This document shows positions 22,352 to 33,787 of a DNA stretch of 64,000 nt, one piece after another. A program made the position numbers and the translations under genes. Under the pieces are notes generated by a model. It did no database searches and was not told the DNA's origin. It saw only the letters and a program-made list of their open reading frames with translations. Source of the DNA: Dacryopinax spathularia (lineage: Eukaryota; Basidiomycota; Dacrymycetes; Dacrymycetales; Dacrymycetaceae); assembly GCA_037974965.1 (NCBI GenBank), contig JBBPFI010000007.1, positions 744,001-808,000 on the forward strand. The letters are read 5' to 3'. The number at the start of each line of letters is the position of its first letter. Position 1 is the stretch's first letter.

Positions 22352-25260
22352 ATGGCTGACGCAGAAAGCATCTCGCTCGAGGAGACAAACAAGATCCGTA
22401 TCTCTCTGGGTCTCAAGCCTCTCAAGGCTGACTCTCCACCGGCTGATTCGGAGGACCAAATCGCGGAGAGGAACTATGAGCAGGAACGCGAGAGGCAGCG
22501 TAAGGAGAAGGAGGCAGAGTACGTCCTTCCCGCTTTTGGATCGAGCAAATACTGATGAGTTTCTCTGCGACACCTAGGCGCATAAAGGCAGCAGCTGATA
22601 AGTGAGTACCTTCCCTTTCTATCGCGCTGCACCCTGCAACTCCTCTTCTTTATCATAGATCTCCGTGCTCATCGCCTCTCTGCTCTGTAGGGCTCGTAAC
22701 AAACGCGAGTTAAACAAACGGTTAAAAGGTGCTACCCTCGGTGATGCAGATGCTGAGGTCGACGATGTCACCGCATGGCTAAAGGCCAGCAAGCGACGAG
22801 AGAAGGAGCTCGCCGAGCGTCGGCAACGAGAGCTTGAGAACCAGGATCAGGTATTCCAGGCTGAGGAGTATTCCGAGAGTATGTGGCGTTCTATCTGTTA
22901 TGAGCATGCGGGTACTGACGAGATCCCAGAGGATCTCCAGGGTTTGAAGGTCAGCCACGATCTGGATGCTATCGACGAGGGCCAGGAACGTGTGCTCACT
23001 CTGAAAGACAGCCGGATCCTCGATAATGAAGGTTCGTGCGCGTCCACTCGCGTGTTCGCACCATCCGCTAACTTCATGCCGCAGAGGATGAGCTGTTTGA
23101 CGAAGAGATGGAGCAGGTGCAGAAGGACAAGAAACGTCATGAGCTGAAGACCAAGCGACGAGATTACAAGGGTTATGATGACGAGGAATTTGCTGCAGGT
23201 GGTGAATTCGGAAAGAGATCCATCTTGGCGAAGTACGATGAGGACATCAATGGGGCATCTGAAACAGTGAGTCTGGGTTCACTGTCTTGCTTGAAATAAG
23301 TCAGCTAACCTGCTTTCAGGGTTTCCGTATCGGAGGGCCTTCACGACCAACCAAAAAGTCTCAGCGCGCTGCCGAGGAAGCCGCTGCCGCGGCTGTTAAC
23401 AAGACTCTTCTCAGCATCGATTATTCTAGTAAGTTTCCCTGCCTATGCCTATGCCCACCTGCTCATCCACCTTGCAGAGAACCTCGAAATCACCGACTAT
23501 CTGAATGAGAATGAGGTGGGCTTTAAGAAGCCGAAGGTTAATAGCTTCATCTACCCTTTTCTTCAACGTTGACATCTCTACTTTAGACGAAGAAGAAACG
23601 CTCAACACGTAAAGTCGAAATCGACCCTGACTTGTTACCTCCAAACGGAGCGACGCCAGCTCCTAATGGAGAGGCTGCCGGGCAAGAGAAGATGGAGGTG
23701 GATGTCAAGCCGATCATTAGTGCCCCCCGTGTCCGCGATTTGGACGCCAATTTCGTTGATGACGACGAGTTACAAGCAGCTTTGGCCCGATCTCGCCGTG
23801 CAAAGACGGCCAAGGTGAAGAAATTATCGCCAGAAGAAATTGCTCGTCAAGGTACGTCCTTTGCGTGGGAACTCCGCGTGGGTGCTGACATCTGCATTAG
23901 TCCTCGAGGAAAAGCGAGAAGTGAAGATGGAATCTGTAGAACCAGAAGCACCGCCAGCTGAGGACGACGGATTGACTTTCGATGACACCACTGAGTTCAT
24001 TCGGAATGTTACCCTGCAGCCTGTTGTCGTGAAAGTTCCTAGTCGACCGAAGAACGAAGACGATGGGAGCAGATCCGTCACCTCGCCGAGGATAAAGGAG
24101 GAACCGATGGACCAGGATGAGGCCATGAGCGAGATGGAGGCCGGAGAGGTGGATGAAGATGAGCCGATGAACGATGAAGACATGCTGCAAGCTATAGAGG
24201 GCGTCATTAAAGAGGCGGAGGCGGCAGTGAAGGAGGAAGAAGTTAACCGAGAGGTAAGCTGCTCTCGTCAAGCCCGAGCTGTTCTCATATTTCTCCAGAT
24301 TGGTATCACCGATGAACCGGTTCTGAAGGGAGCGGGGCTGGCCGGTGCCTTGTCACTTCTTCGACAACAGGGCCTCATCGCTAAACCAGATGCGACGGTG
24401 CTTGAGCGCGAAAAGATACAGAAGGAGCGGGATGCCTGGCTTGCCGAACATCGTCGCCGACTTGCCCTACGAGAAATGGAACGCATGCGATCCCGCGGAG
24501 CTGCGGCACAAGGTACCAGTGCATCAGATGCCCGAGAGATTGCAAAGCTCTATGAAAGCTATAAGCCGGATGTCAATATTGAATATCACGATGAATTCGG
24601 TCGCAAGCTCACTCCCAAGGAAGCGTGGAAAATGCTGTCTCACCGCTTCCATGGAAAGGGTTCTGGGCGGGCGAAAACGGAGAAGAGACTGAAGAAGATT
24701 GCCGAGGAGAAGAAGAGAGAAGCAATGGCCAGTGGCGATACACCTACTGGCATGAACGAGGCCTTCCAAGCACGGCAGCAGAAGATCGGCCAGGCACACA
24801 TGGTTCTTTCCGTTGGGCAGAGGGGGTAAGTCACGTTACACGCAGGTATCAGAGTCTCTCTGAGTGATTAAGCAGGGCTGTCCCACTGGCGCCAGATGTG
24901 CTGGATCATGATGCGTTGACCAAGAAGCCGAAAGAGAAGTCAAAGAAGAAGGAGTCAAACAAGTCTGCTCACATCACAAATGGTGATCCGCATGGCCTGA
25001 TCAATGTGACCCTACCCACGTCAGCCAACCTTCCAGCTTCGCCAGCAACTATGTCGGCCGAGGTATCGCCTTCCCCAGTGCCTGGACGGACTATGAAGCC
25101 AGCCTTTGCGCGCATATCATCCGTCGAGCCCACTCAGAGCGCGCCCGGATCTGGTGGGGCGAGCCCGCTGGTCAATGGGGAGAGGACGAAAGTTGCATTC
25201 GGTTTGAAAAGGAAGGCTGCGGATGAGGGCGAGGGCACACCGCCCTCAAAAAGGCGCTGA
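22352..25260 (+). CDS. SNU66: SART1/Snu66, U4/U6.U5 tri-snRNP protein
   Basis: Nuclear splicing factor that helps assemble the tri-snRNP for spliceosome activation. It starts MADAESISLEETNKIRISLG. The typical N-terminal features are the motif IRISLGLKPL, which matches the Hub1-interaction-type segment of the family, and coiled charged stretches (QIAERNYEQERERQRKEKE, RELNKRLKGATLGDAD). Middle exons give VLTLKDSRIL, KRSILAKYDEDINGA and GFRIGGPSRP. The conserved C-terminal block is GLAGALSLLRQQGLI, then VNIEYHDEFGRKLTPKEAWK, LSHRFHGKGSG and KTEKRLKK. It ends with a low-complexity tail to KRKAADEGEGTPPSKRR. About eleven short introns split it into small exons, and joining them at GT-AG sites keeps one frame. 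Length is about 750 residues, in the family range (yeast 587, human 800). No defect was seen. Confidence 0.93.
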
Positions 25261-25476
25261 TGCAAGACTCGGTTGTGTCAGTCTGTGTGTATTATTATGA
25301 TCCGATGTCATTCCATACTCTCGTGTCCGTGAGTAAGTCCTGAGGTAGCTCGCACAGCTCCTTCCATCCCTATGTACTTCGCTTTTCTTCTGTACCACAC
25401 GAACACACGCCATGCGAACAGGGTTCTATTCCAATGGATGAACCAGTTAATGTTGCAGTGTGGTTATAAGAGTCCA

Positions 25477-25550
25477 GGCAGCTTGGCGCAGTTGGCTAGC
25501 GCATCTGTCTAACACACAGAAGGTCGCCAGTTCAAGCCTGGCAGCTGTCA
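25477..25550 (+). tRNA. tRNA-Val (anticodon AAC)
   Basis: A 74-base cloverleaf without intron. The acceptor stem pairs GGCAGCT with AGCTGTC (one G-U pair). The D arm pairs GCGC with GCGC. The anticodon stem TCTGT/ACAGA holds loop CTAACAC with AAC at 25511-25513. The T arm is GCCAG-TTCAAGC-CTGGC, and the discriminator is A at 25550. Internal A and B box sequences (TGGCGCAGTTGG and GTTCAAGCC) are present. AAC reads as AAC or IAC, so it should decode GUU, GUC and GUA. Confidence 0.95.
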
Positions 25551-25562
25551 AGAAATATCCTC

Positions 25563-25566
25563 TTTT
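25563..25566 (+). terminator. RNA polymerase III T-run terminator of tRNA-Val
   Basis: Four T residues lie 12 bases past the tRNA 3' end and just before the left edge of the KDZ element. Confidence 0.6.
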
Positions 25567-25574
25567 GAAGACTC

Positions 25575-25705
25575 GCCCCTTGACAGGGTGAAATTTTCAC
25601 CCGTGGCTTCCCTGTTAATGCATGAATCCGTGTCCGGGGCAGTGCATGTCACGGACACGAATTTGCGCCCCAAGCGGCGAGACCCCGTATCCAGCCTTTT
25701 CCAGC
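25575..25705 (+). repeat. Left inverted repeat of the KDZ element
   Basis: Begins near CGCCCCTTGACAGGG, includes the palindrome GGGTGAAATTTTCACCC, and ends in GACCCCGTATCCAGCC followed by TTTTCCAG. It matches the reverse complement of 34272-34413 in blocks: CTTCCC, GTGTC-GGGGC-GTGCA, CGGACACG-ATTTG, GACCCCG and ATCCAGCC-TTTCCAG. Confidence 0.8.
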
Positions 25706-25828
25706 TTGACTAGGACCCTTTTCTGAGAAAATCAAGCATCACGTGAGGAAAGGGTCCAGCCTGGCAGCGCGACGCGGCATCGTGTACAGTGGTAGCGCGC
25801 ACATGTAGTACAAGTAGCACCGTCTAGT

Positions 25829-28800
25829 ATGTCGACCTCCTCGCTACCTTCACTCTCCGGCTTACCTCGCTCTCGTCAAACACCAAGCGCAACATCTCGC
25901 GGCGTGCGCGTCTTGGTACTTCCTCAGGTGCAAGGCAGCCAGAAGAACAAGAACCGTCGAAGCCTTGCCGCCATACGAGAGGCCCGCCTTTCACGTCCAC
26001 CGACCCATGACCCAAGTTTGAGAAAGCATGACGTCCAGCCTTCCTCACAAGTGGTTGGCCTAGCTGCCCTGCATAATCGACACGCCAAATCACCGCGGGA
26101 AACCAACCTTGAAGAGGCTCAAGCGCTTGATTTTGTGAGCCAGCAATACTCGGCTCACGGCGCCTCGCATGAGCAAGCTCCTTGGCCGGGCGATCTTGGT
26201 GTGGAAGACACCGACGGGGCAGACGATCATGAGGCAAGCGGCTGGGTAAACGAAGAAGAACCTGCGCTGGAGACGGTGCTGCGCGAGTTCAGGTGCGCCT
26301 CTGGTGGACAGACCGATTGTTCTTGCATCCTGACTTCGTGATCCAGGGGTAAAAGTGTGAGGTACTCGCCAGGCAGCGGGACCCACAGTACTCGCCTAGC
26401 TAGTCGAATAGCTCGATGGGAGGCTGAGCTGCCAGGGCTCGTTCAAGCCTTTCTACGCTGGCGGCATGATACTCACGTCGACGAGTTGCCCAGTGAGCAG
26501 GCCAACGCGTGCGGTCACCCGCTACACGTCGTGGATTGGCACAGTGCGTACGATGCTCGGCCTCCAAACACACGCTCACAACCGGCTAGGAAGGACTGTG
26601 AAATGGTTCCATGCAACACGATTTGGCGAGAACCTACTGTGTCACCTAGTCGAGCGAGGGTACATGCCTTGCAGTCCAGACGAGCCCAAATGGGCTATCT
26701 CGCTTCACGTCATGGAAGTCTTGCATCACGCCCGAGTGCGTGCTTATGTCTCACACGAGTCGTTCGCTCGCATCTTGTGTGACCTTCACGGGGTATGCCC
26801 TCGGACTTCTTGATCACTAGCGCTTCACTAATTGCCCCGTTCACGCAGTATCCTTACCGTCAACACCTGCGCTTGCAGCTCAGCCGTGCATACGACGTGT
26901 GGCTAGAGATCGTCCTCTCGATCAAGAAACGCGTTAGGACAGCATTTCGGCAAGATTCTCCGGATTGGCGCTTGCGCAACTCGTGTCCGGCTTGCGAGTA
27001 CCGGGTGTGTACCCTGATAGATCTAGACATGAATATGCTGACATATCACGCAGCTGGAAGGCGAGGACCCGCTCCCGCATACCAAGCTGATCTCGGGCGA
27101 TGGAAATAATTCCAGCAAGAGATTTGCAGGCGCCGGGCACCAAGATACCCGCAAGTTCTCGAGCGATTACATCCTAGATCCCGAAGACGTGGATGAGTTC
27201 GCTAGAGGCCCGCAGGGCGGTCAGAGAGACACCGAGACGGTAAGTATCGTGTTCCCATGTAGCCCGTGCCGAGGAGTTGACAAGACCATCAGCGTAAATC
27301 TCAACTTGGTCGAGGCCGCGAGGAGCAAGATACGGAATGCACCGTGCGCTGGACTACCACGAGCGCGCAGAGCGAAGTCAAGCATTGGCGGGACGCCCTT
27401 CATGCATGTGGGAACTTCCTAGTATCATGTCGTCATGCATTCGTGTTGCTCTCGGCGGACATGATTGAGTCAGGCGAGCTGTGAGCCTCCCCTTGTCAGG
27501 ACCATACATACTTGCTGATGCGCTGCTAGGGCCAAGTACTCGCTAGCCTGCTTGAAGCGGCTCATGAGTGTTCACGGGTCTGGCCTAGCCATGGGCTATG
27601 ATATCGGGTGCGACCACGCCAAGACAATCGACCGAAGTGCCCTGGGCGAGGCAGCAAGGGCGTCTGGCCTGCGCATGTTCGTGGGTGCTTTCCACGGTTA
27701 CGCGCACAACCGCAAGTGCCAACTAGATTATCACCCTCGCTTTGTGCCCACGGCAGGACTCGAACACTTCGAGACGAACGAGTGGATCTTCTCAAAACAA
27801 AACCTGACCGCGCCTCTTTTCCGCCACGCATCCGAGTATCACCGACACGCGACTCTGCATTGTTTCTGGGCGCGATGGGACGAGGATCGGCGAGCTGGCC
27901 TAGGTAATTCGGGTCCTTTCGCTCCCTAGCATCCCCTGACCAGTTCCAGGAGACTGGTTGCTAGGCAGGTACAAGCAGGCGCTCGCTATCGTGGAGCACG
28001 ACGGCCGAGCCATCTTGACCATGCAACAGCAACTCGGCATCTCAGATGAGGATTTTCGAGGGTTCTTGCGGGATGAGCGGGAATACTTCCACTCGCTGCA
28101 AGCCGAGCCAGAAGGGAACGAGCTCGCCTTCAAGTATCTTGAAACGCTGAAGGGCTTGCGGGATGTCCGGTAAGACTCGTCTTCTCCCTTGTATCTGCCT
28201 CCTGACGACTCGTTTCGCCCGTAGCTCGCGCCTACACGAACTCGGCTATGACCGTTTCATAACGATGACCCCCGAAACCTGGAACTCGCTCCCCGCCCTC
28301 ACGAGGCAGCGTACCCTCGAACGCGATTATCTAGCCCTGGTGAACTCGGAGCAACGACTGGAGGGTCTTGCAAGCCAGTATGAGCTGGCCTTAGATACCG
28401 ATCGCTGGGTGCCCGACGGCGAGGCATGGAGGAATACAGAGCAAGCTCTCGCGTACCGTGCGTACAACCGCACCCTGGACGAACTCGAGAGTCTCGTTGT
28501 GCAGCGCCTGTTCGAGATGGAAAAACGCAATCTTCGAGGCACAGGTGAGCGACAGACTTGCAAAAGCCAGTCCACGCTGACATGGCCCTAGGTTACAAGC
28601 TGCGCACGGCCATTGCAAAGGCCCTCAAGCAGCGAAGCCTAGCTATCCAAAACGCCTTGGCGAGATACAACAAGCTAGCTCGAGAGCTAGCGAGACCAAT
28701 GTTATCTTTTCAAGATGTGCTCGACTACTCCTTCCTTTCTGACTTCGCTCTTCTTCGATACTCAAGGAACGATATTCTCGACAAACCTTGGGCTACACCA

Positions 28801-29271
28801 AAATTCCGGCAAGCCACCGTCAAGTGGCTGCTCGTGCAGTGCGCGAGAGAAGAAATTAAGCGACTCGACATCGAGATCCGCCGGGTGTGGTCTGCCGTGC
28901 ACCTAGAGACACCCGCACTCCAGGCAGCGATACGAGAAGCTGAAGAACTGGGGGATAAGGTTTTCGCCAGCGAGCTGTCCAGACGAGTCGAGAAACAAGC
29001 AAGGGTGGATGCTCGTTTACGCGATCGGCTGCAACAGGTGTCGCGCCTTCCTGGATTTTCTGGAACGCTTGTGGTTGGGCGGCGCGCGACAGCCGAGGGC
29101 AAGATTACGACAGAGCAGCCCAACCTCTCTGATCTGCCGGATGCCGGGACATCGTGGGACAAGGAGGAACGTGAGGAGGACGAGCTGCTGGATGACGAAG
29201 CTCTCGACAACGAGGACCTCGTACAGGTCGAGCAACTCGCTGAAGTGTTCGCTGAGATGGACACGAAGTAG
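25829..29271 (+). CDS. KDZ family transposase
   Basis: Predicted protein of about 980 residues in about ten exons. KDZ transposases have an RNase-H-like core with D, D and E catalytic residues. Here the first Asp is in KLISGDGNNSSKRF, after the family signature NSCPACEYR-LEGED. The second is in AMGYDIGCDHAKT. The acidic third is in AGLEHFETNEWIFSKQN, after the very typical VGAFHGYAHNRKCQLDYHPR. Upstream family blocks are RRTVKWFHATRFGENLLCH, the VERGYMPCSPDEPKWAISL strand and ESFARILCDLHG-YPYRQH. The C-terminal helical domain shows YKLRTAIAKALKQRSLAIQ and FQDVLDYSFLSDFALLRYSR, then an acidic tail. Joins at GT-AG sites (for example 26292-26345, 27241-27292) keep the frame, and I saw no stop or shift, so it could be functional. 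No classical CxC zinc domain is evident at the N-terminus. Branch within KDZ (Kyakuja, Dileera or Zisupton) is not certain. Confidence 0.88.
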
Positions 29272-30028
29272 CTCGTTGAGATAAGTGACTTAGTCTAGCA
29301 CTTGGTTCGCGTGTTGTACGAGTAGCTCTGTTATTCAATGATCTCGTGCACTGGGAGATAGTCCAGCTGCACGATGCTTGTACCGTACGTGCGAGACCCA
29401 TGCCCCAAGTCGTACGGCTTCCACGAAGACTCCGCACGACCCCTCACTCGTAGAAAGTCTTGACTCAATTTTCTCGGGCTAACGAGGTTTCTGTGACACG
29501 AAATTAGGGAAGTAGATAGCCACTAGTATTTCAAGTCTTGTACTTGAGTTAGAACGAGATTTATTACTCATGATGTGTCGACGGGGGACTGGTACCTAAA
29601 GGGAGCGAGTTTACTTCGGTACTCGTCCCTTCCTTGAGGATGAGCTCTCCACTTCGCAGTCTTGAGCGAGATTCCTCCACAACACAAGCCTAAATTCTCT
29701 TGATTTTCCACGAATAATACATAAGGTCGAGCTATGAGCAAGGTATCTTGTTTTCGTAGCCTATAAATGAACGAGAGGCGTGGTAGAGGCGAGACGAGAA
29801 CCCCGGGCTCGAGTCACCTGACCCCTTGTCACGGGGCGGTGCACGTCTTCTAACCCTCGAGGCACGCGTCTCCTGTCTTCTCTTCCTTCTTCCTGACCAC
29901 CATCTCTAGCTCCTCGTCTACAAACACTCTCGACTTCAAAGCACTCGACCATCAACACTGACTCAAGCATTCTCGACTTCTCGTCTACTCAAGTAACAAG
30001 ATCAAGACATCCAAGAAAAGACAGCAAG
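29272..30028. other. Intergenic within the KDZ element
   Basis: About 760 bases between the transposase stop and the next passenger gene. It holds a TATA box at 29762 and a CT-rich leader. No extra gene is supported. Confidence 0.5.
29762..29768 (+). promoter_or_regulatory. TATA box of the first passenger gene
   Basis: TATAAAT lies about 267 bases before the ATG at 30029, followed by a CT-rich leader, so the passenger gene seems to have its own promoter. Confidence 0.45.
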
Positions 30029-31567
30029 ATGACTTCCCAAGGTGAGTGCATATATCTAGCTAGCTATATGCGTGCTCATGCAAGCATATAGCTCGCTCGC
30101 AGTCTGAAACCAGCTCGCACCCTGCAGGGGACTCGCAGGCTGCGGGCCTGCTCGCTCCCTTGATCACGCCAGCTGGTGCCACGCTCTACCCGGCTCTCTT
30201 CTCGTTCGACTCGCTCGTGCATCCGGTCCATCAAGGACCCATGATGCCCATCGTCCAGCAGCCTCGCGTCCGCACGGGTACCTGGGGCTCCGGGTCCTGG
30301 ACTCCACAAGCTCAAGCAGCTTGGGATCAAGCTCGCAACGCTGCCCAAGTCGCCCCTCGCGTCATCCGCGGGAGTATGCTCGATGGACTTGATCTCGCCG
30401 GGCACATGATGCACGTCTTCACGCTTGAGTTCATGGGGCGAGTGAGGCGCAATGCTTGGGGTGGGAGCTTCATCCCAGATGTTTATGACTTGGTGCGTGT
30501 GCGAATCTCGGCACTTGAACTGCACGCTGACTTGTAACTAGCTGACCGCGGGCAATCGCTTGCTTGGCGAGAACGTCATGCTCTTCTTGCATGCTCACCT
30601 CGATAACGGCCCTGGTCGTCCCCCCCAGGTCGAGGTCTGGATGTCAAGGAGCATGTGGCCTCGCCAGTATAATGAAGTCGGGATGGGACTCGCCGGCATC
30701 TTCCAGGATGTGATCGCGAGGGGTCTCACGCAAGAGATTGACGCGTACCTGTCAGGCAAGCGCGAGCAGCACACGAACAACCCCGTCGTCCCGCCTACCC
30801 CCTTGCCCTCGTTTGACCCTCGAGTCTACTTCAATGCGCCCAACGGCACGGGCCGCGTGTCTGCGAGTTATCCGGGCAATCCCCCGCCTCCGAGTGGCGG
30901 GGGAGCGAGCCAACCCCCTTCCAGCCAGCCTCGCCGCACTTCCACGAGCTACCCCAACATCACCACGGCTGGAGCTCTCGTTTTCGGCGGGGCTAGTGGT
31001 TCAGGAACCACGAGGCACGCGGGAACGCCTGGTGGCCCATCTCGCACGATGACTAGCGGCTACATCCCCCTGACGGGCGGCATGGGGACGCCTCTTGCTT
31101 CTGGCCGCCCTAGGACCCCTTGCCCTCCCGCAAGCCCTACTCCTGGTGGCGTCGTCAGTGGCGGGTTCTCGACCGATACTGGCGTGGCTAGCCCCACTAG
31201 CACTCCTTCTGGGGCTCGCAACTCGAGTTCTCGCTTTTCGCTGTCCCTCCGCGCCAACCCTGGCCTGGTTAACTCGCCCCGTGAACTGTGGACTCGTCCC
31301 GGCGGACTCGTCCCGCCTTCCCTGCCCGAGAACGTGAGGGCAGTACTCGACACATGGGCTGACAAGATTATGATTGCGGACTCGATCATGCCCTCCCTCG
31401 TGGGCGAGCTCGAGAACATCTACCAATGGGATCCTTCGCGTACCTGGCACACTCGCGTGGCAGCGGTGGTCGAGCACCTCCTCGGCGTTGGCTTCGATCG
31501 TTTTGAAGCCTTCGTCGAGGATATCGTGAACATCATGAAGGATACAAGGCTCGGCGCGATGCTGTAG
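30029..31567 (+). CDS. KDZ-element passenger protein of unknown family
   Basis: Predicted protein of about 468 residues in three exons (30029-30041, 30128 to about 30495, and about 30541-31567). The small first exon encodes MTSQG. I do not recognise a family. The N-terminal third is ordered, with VHQGPMMPIVQQPRVRTG, the helix MLDGLDLAGHMMHVFTLEF, then RNAWGGSFIPDVYDL and GNRLLGENVMLFLHAHLDN. The middle is a Pro/Gly/Ser/Thr-rich linker (about 30780-31250). The C-terminal 95 residues are ordered again: NVRAVLDTWADKIMIADS, ELENIYQWDPSRTWHTR and HLLGVGFDRFEAFVEDI. Two ordered ends around a flexible linker suggest a binding or bridging protein rather than an enzyme; no catalytic motif is seen. Position inside the element and its own TATA box argue that it is a true passenger. 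Function is unknown. Confidence 0.75.
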
Positions 31568-32142
31568 AGTGCAAGGCACTAGGGAGGGAGGGAGGGATAC
31601 TCGATCACTCAAGGGCTCGCTTACACTCACATTACTCGGCCTACGATTCTTGCACCACTCAACAGCAAGGCTCACGTTTCACGACTCAAGATTATGATCA
31701 CCATCACGTTTCACGACTCTAGATCAAGGTACAAGACGCACGAATGCAAGAAAAAGAAAAGCTCAAAAAAAACTCGTCCTCGGCTCGATTTCATCAGTTT
31801 AAGTTCTCGTCTCTACTAGTACTAACAATAATGTGTGCTTCCCCGCTCTAGGGCGGAGAAGACGCAGTCGTGGCCTTTGTCTAGACATCGGGAGGGCGGG
31901 TGGGACATGTTCTAGACAGGTAAACAAGTACAAGTAGCTCGTGGACATGTTGTACTTGGTAGCGGGCCTGTGACGCCAATGTACACTAGTTGCTTGTATT
32001 TGCGTGACCCGTGGACCTTGTCAATATTGTTCACGTGACTATGCCTCACAGAACGGCAAGGTCACATGATACGAGCTACCCGCGTCGCGCGGGACATAAC
32101 CGTGCGTTTTGCAATCGTCGCTCATTGACACGTTCCTCGGCA
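31568..32142. other. Intergenic within the KDZ element
   Basis: About 575 bases between the two passenger genes. An in-frame ATG at 32041 could extend the next gene by 34 codons. A short A-rich run lies near 31750-31770. No other gene seen. Confidence 0.45.
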
Positions 32143-33738
32143 ATGCCTCGTCAAACTCCCACCGTCAAGTCGTTTGCCCATCGTGAAGCAGTGACGCGGG
32201 CCACTCGAGAAAGGCATGCTCTGGCGAGACAGCGCATGATCGAAGTCGAGGGAGCGCTTCACGATGAACTCAACACGGTCGCCGCTGATTACAACCTACC
32301 CAAGCACAAGGTACATGGTGCCTTTCGAGTGCGACGATTCGAGGAGAGAAATGAGGGTGTCAGCGCTACAAATGCCGCTCGACACGTCTTGGCACTGGAG
32401 TTTCAAGTGGCAGGTGAGCGAGGGGTTACCTGCAAACTAGAACTGGCTGACCTCTCGCAGGCAAGACATTCAATGTCGTCGACCCTGCCTTTCACGCCCT
32501 TGTGCTAGAGAAGCAAGCACAGCTAGAACAAAATCCGGCAGCTTTGGAGGACGCTCGACGTGCGGTACTCGCCGCTCGCATAACGAAGGAGACACAGGTT
32601 CGAGGAGGCGGTCAATCGTGCCTCACGGACACCATTAAGGTCCAGGAGGACTTCCAGCGCGAGGTGCGTGCTTCCTCGCCCATCGGGTTTCAGTCATTGA
32701 CTAGCGCTCCTCTAGGCCGCAAACTTTCACTTGCGAACTGGAGGCCATGCTTGTGGCTTCGTATTGCGAGGCTCGGTGAAGGATTTCGCCAAGCCCCAGT
32801 GGTACGGAGACGAGGCGTGTCGCTCGTTTTTCGAAGACGTCTTGAAGATACCGATCGAAGAGCTCGTTCTTGCTCTTGAGGCGTGGGTCATCACGGGGGC
32901 GGCACAGGGCACGGCAGTCAAGGTACAAAGCCGCATGAACGAGCACAAGGCGTCTATTCGAGCCATGCTGGATAAGTCCCTTCGTACGCGGATGACCATG
33001 TCACTCGTACCTCATGCTGATCTCGCACTAGAAAAAGCAATCAATAATCCAGACGCTCGAATGGCTTACGCTCGCTTCAGGGAAGACATCGAGGAGAAAC
33101 ACAAGATTACGCTGCATGGTTGGCCTCTTCCCGGGCCGATCGTGAACCCCTCTAATATCGCCAACCTCGTTTCGCTCGTCACCGTGCGTCGAGCTCTCGT
33201 TTCAGGCACTTGCTACTTTCGCCCCATGACATGCGAGGAGCTCGATCGGCAAGCAGAAAGGCTGCGGCAAGCAGCAGCAGCACAGGCTGAGAAACAAGTC
33301 AGCGAGGTGGATGCTCGAGGCACGAAACGACGGCTACCGGCATGCGAGCCTCAGACTGCTACAAGTTCAAGTGGGAACGCCCAAGCACCCGAGCTGCCAA
33401 GAAAACGTGGGCGTCCTCGCAAGCACACGGAAACGACGCAGTCGACAATCCTAGAACCGGTGAGAAAACGAGGTCGCCCGCGCAAGCCATTAGTCGAGAT
33501 TGCAAGCAACACAAGTCAGCCCGCTATAGGTATTCCACAGCCCTCGGCCGAGACACATGCGACTGCATGGTGGTCCCTTCAGCAACCTCAAGTGCCCGGG
33601 ACGTTTTCGCCCATGATGCCTGTTCACACGCCTCCAGGATGGAACTGCGGGTTCCCTGCTCCACAAGCGCCCGGGGTCACGATGCATAAAACGTATATAG
33701 TCATGGACAGGAACGGAATGACCGCGCCTCATAGCTAG
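32143..33738 (+). CDS. KDZ-element passenger protein with two AT-hooks
   Basis: Predicted protein of about 497 residues in three exons (introns about 32414-32460 and 32664-32715). The N-terminal half is helical and charged (SFAHREAVTRATRERHALAR). A middle block of family type follows: FRRE-like contacts, KITLHGWPLPGPIVNPSNI and VRRALVSGTCYFRPMTCEEL. I recall hypothetical agaricomycete proteins with a similar 'GWP...P..NPS...L..L...L.SG.C' block, but no assigned function. Two classic AT-hook cores sit at about 33399-33426 and 33460-33486: RKRGRPRKH and RKRGRPRKP. They bind the minor groove of AT-rich DNA. The C-terminus is Pro/Gln-rich. The start at 32143 (MPRQTPTVKSF) is favoured; ATG 32041 is the alternative. 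A role in recognising the AT-rich palindromes near the element ends is inference only. Confidence 0.75.
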
Positions 33739-33787
33739 TACAAGGCGTGCTAGATACATGGATTCTAGAATGTTGCCATACACGCCC

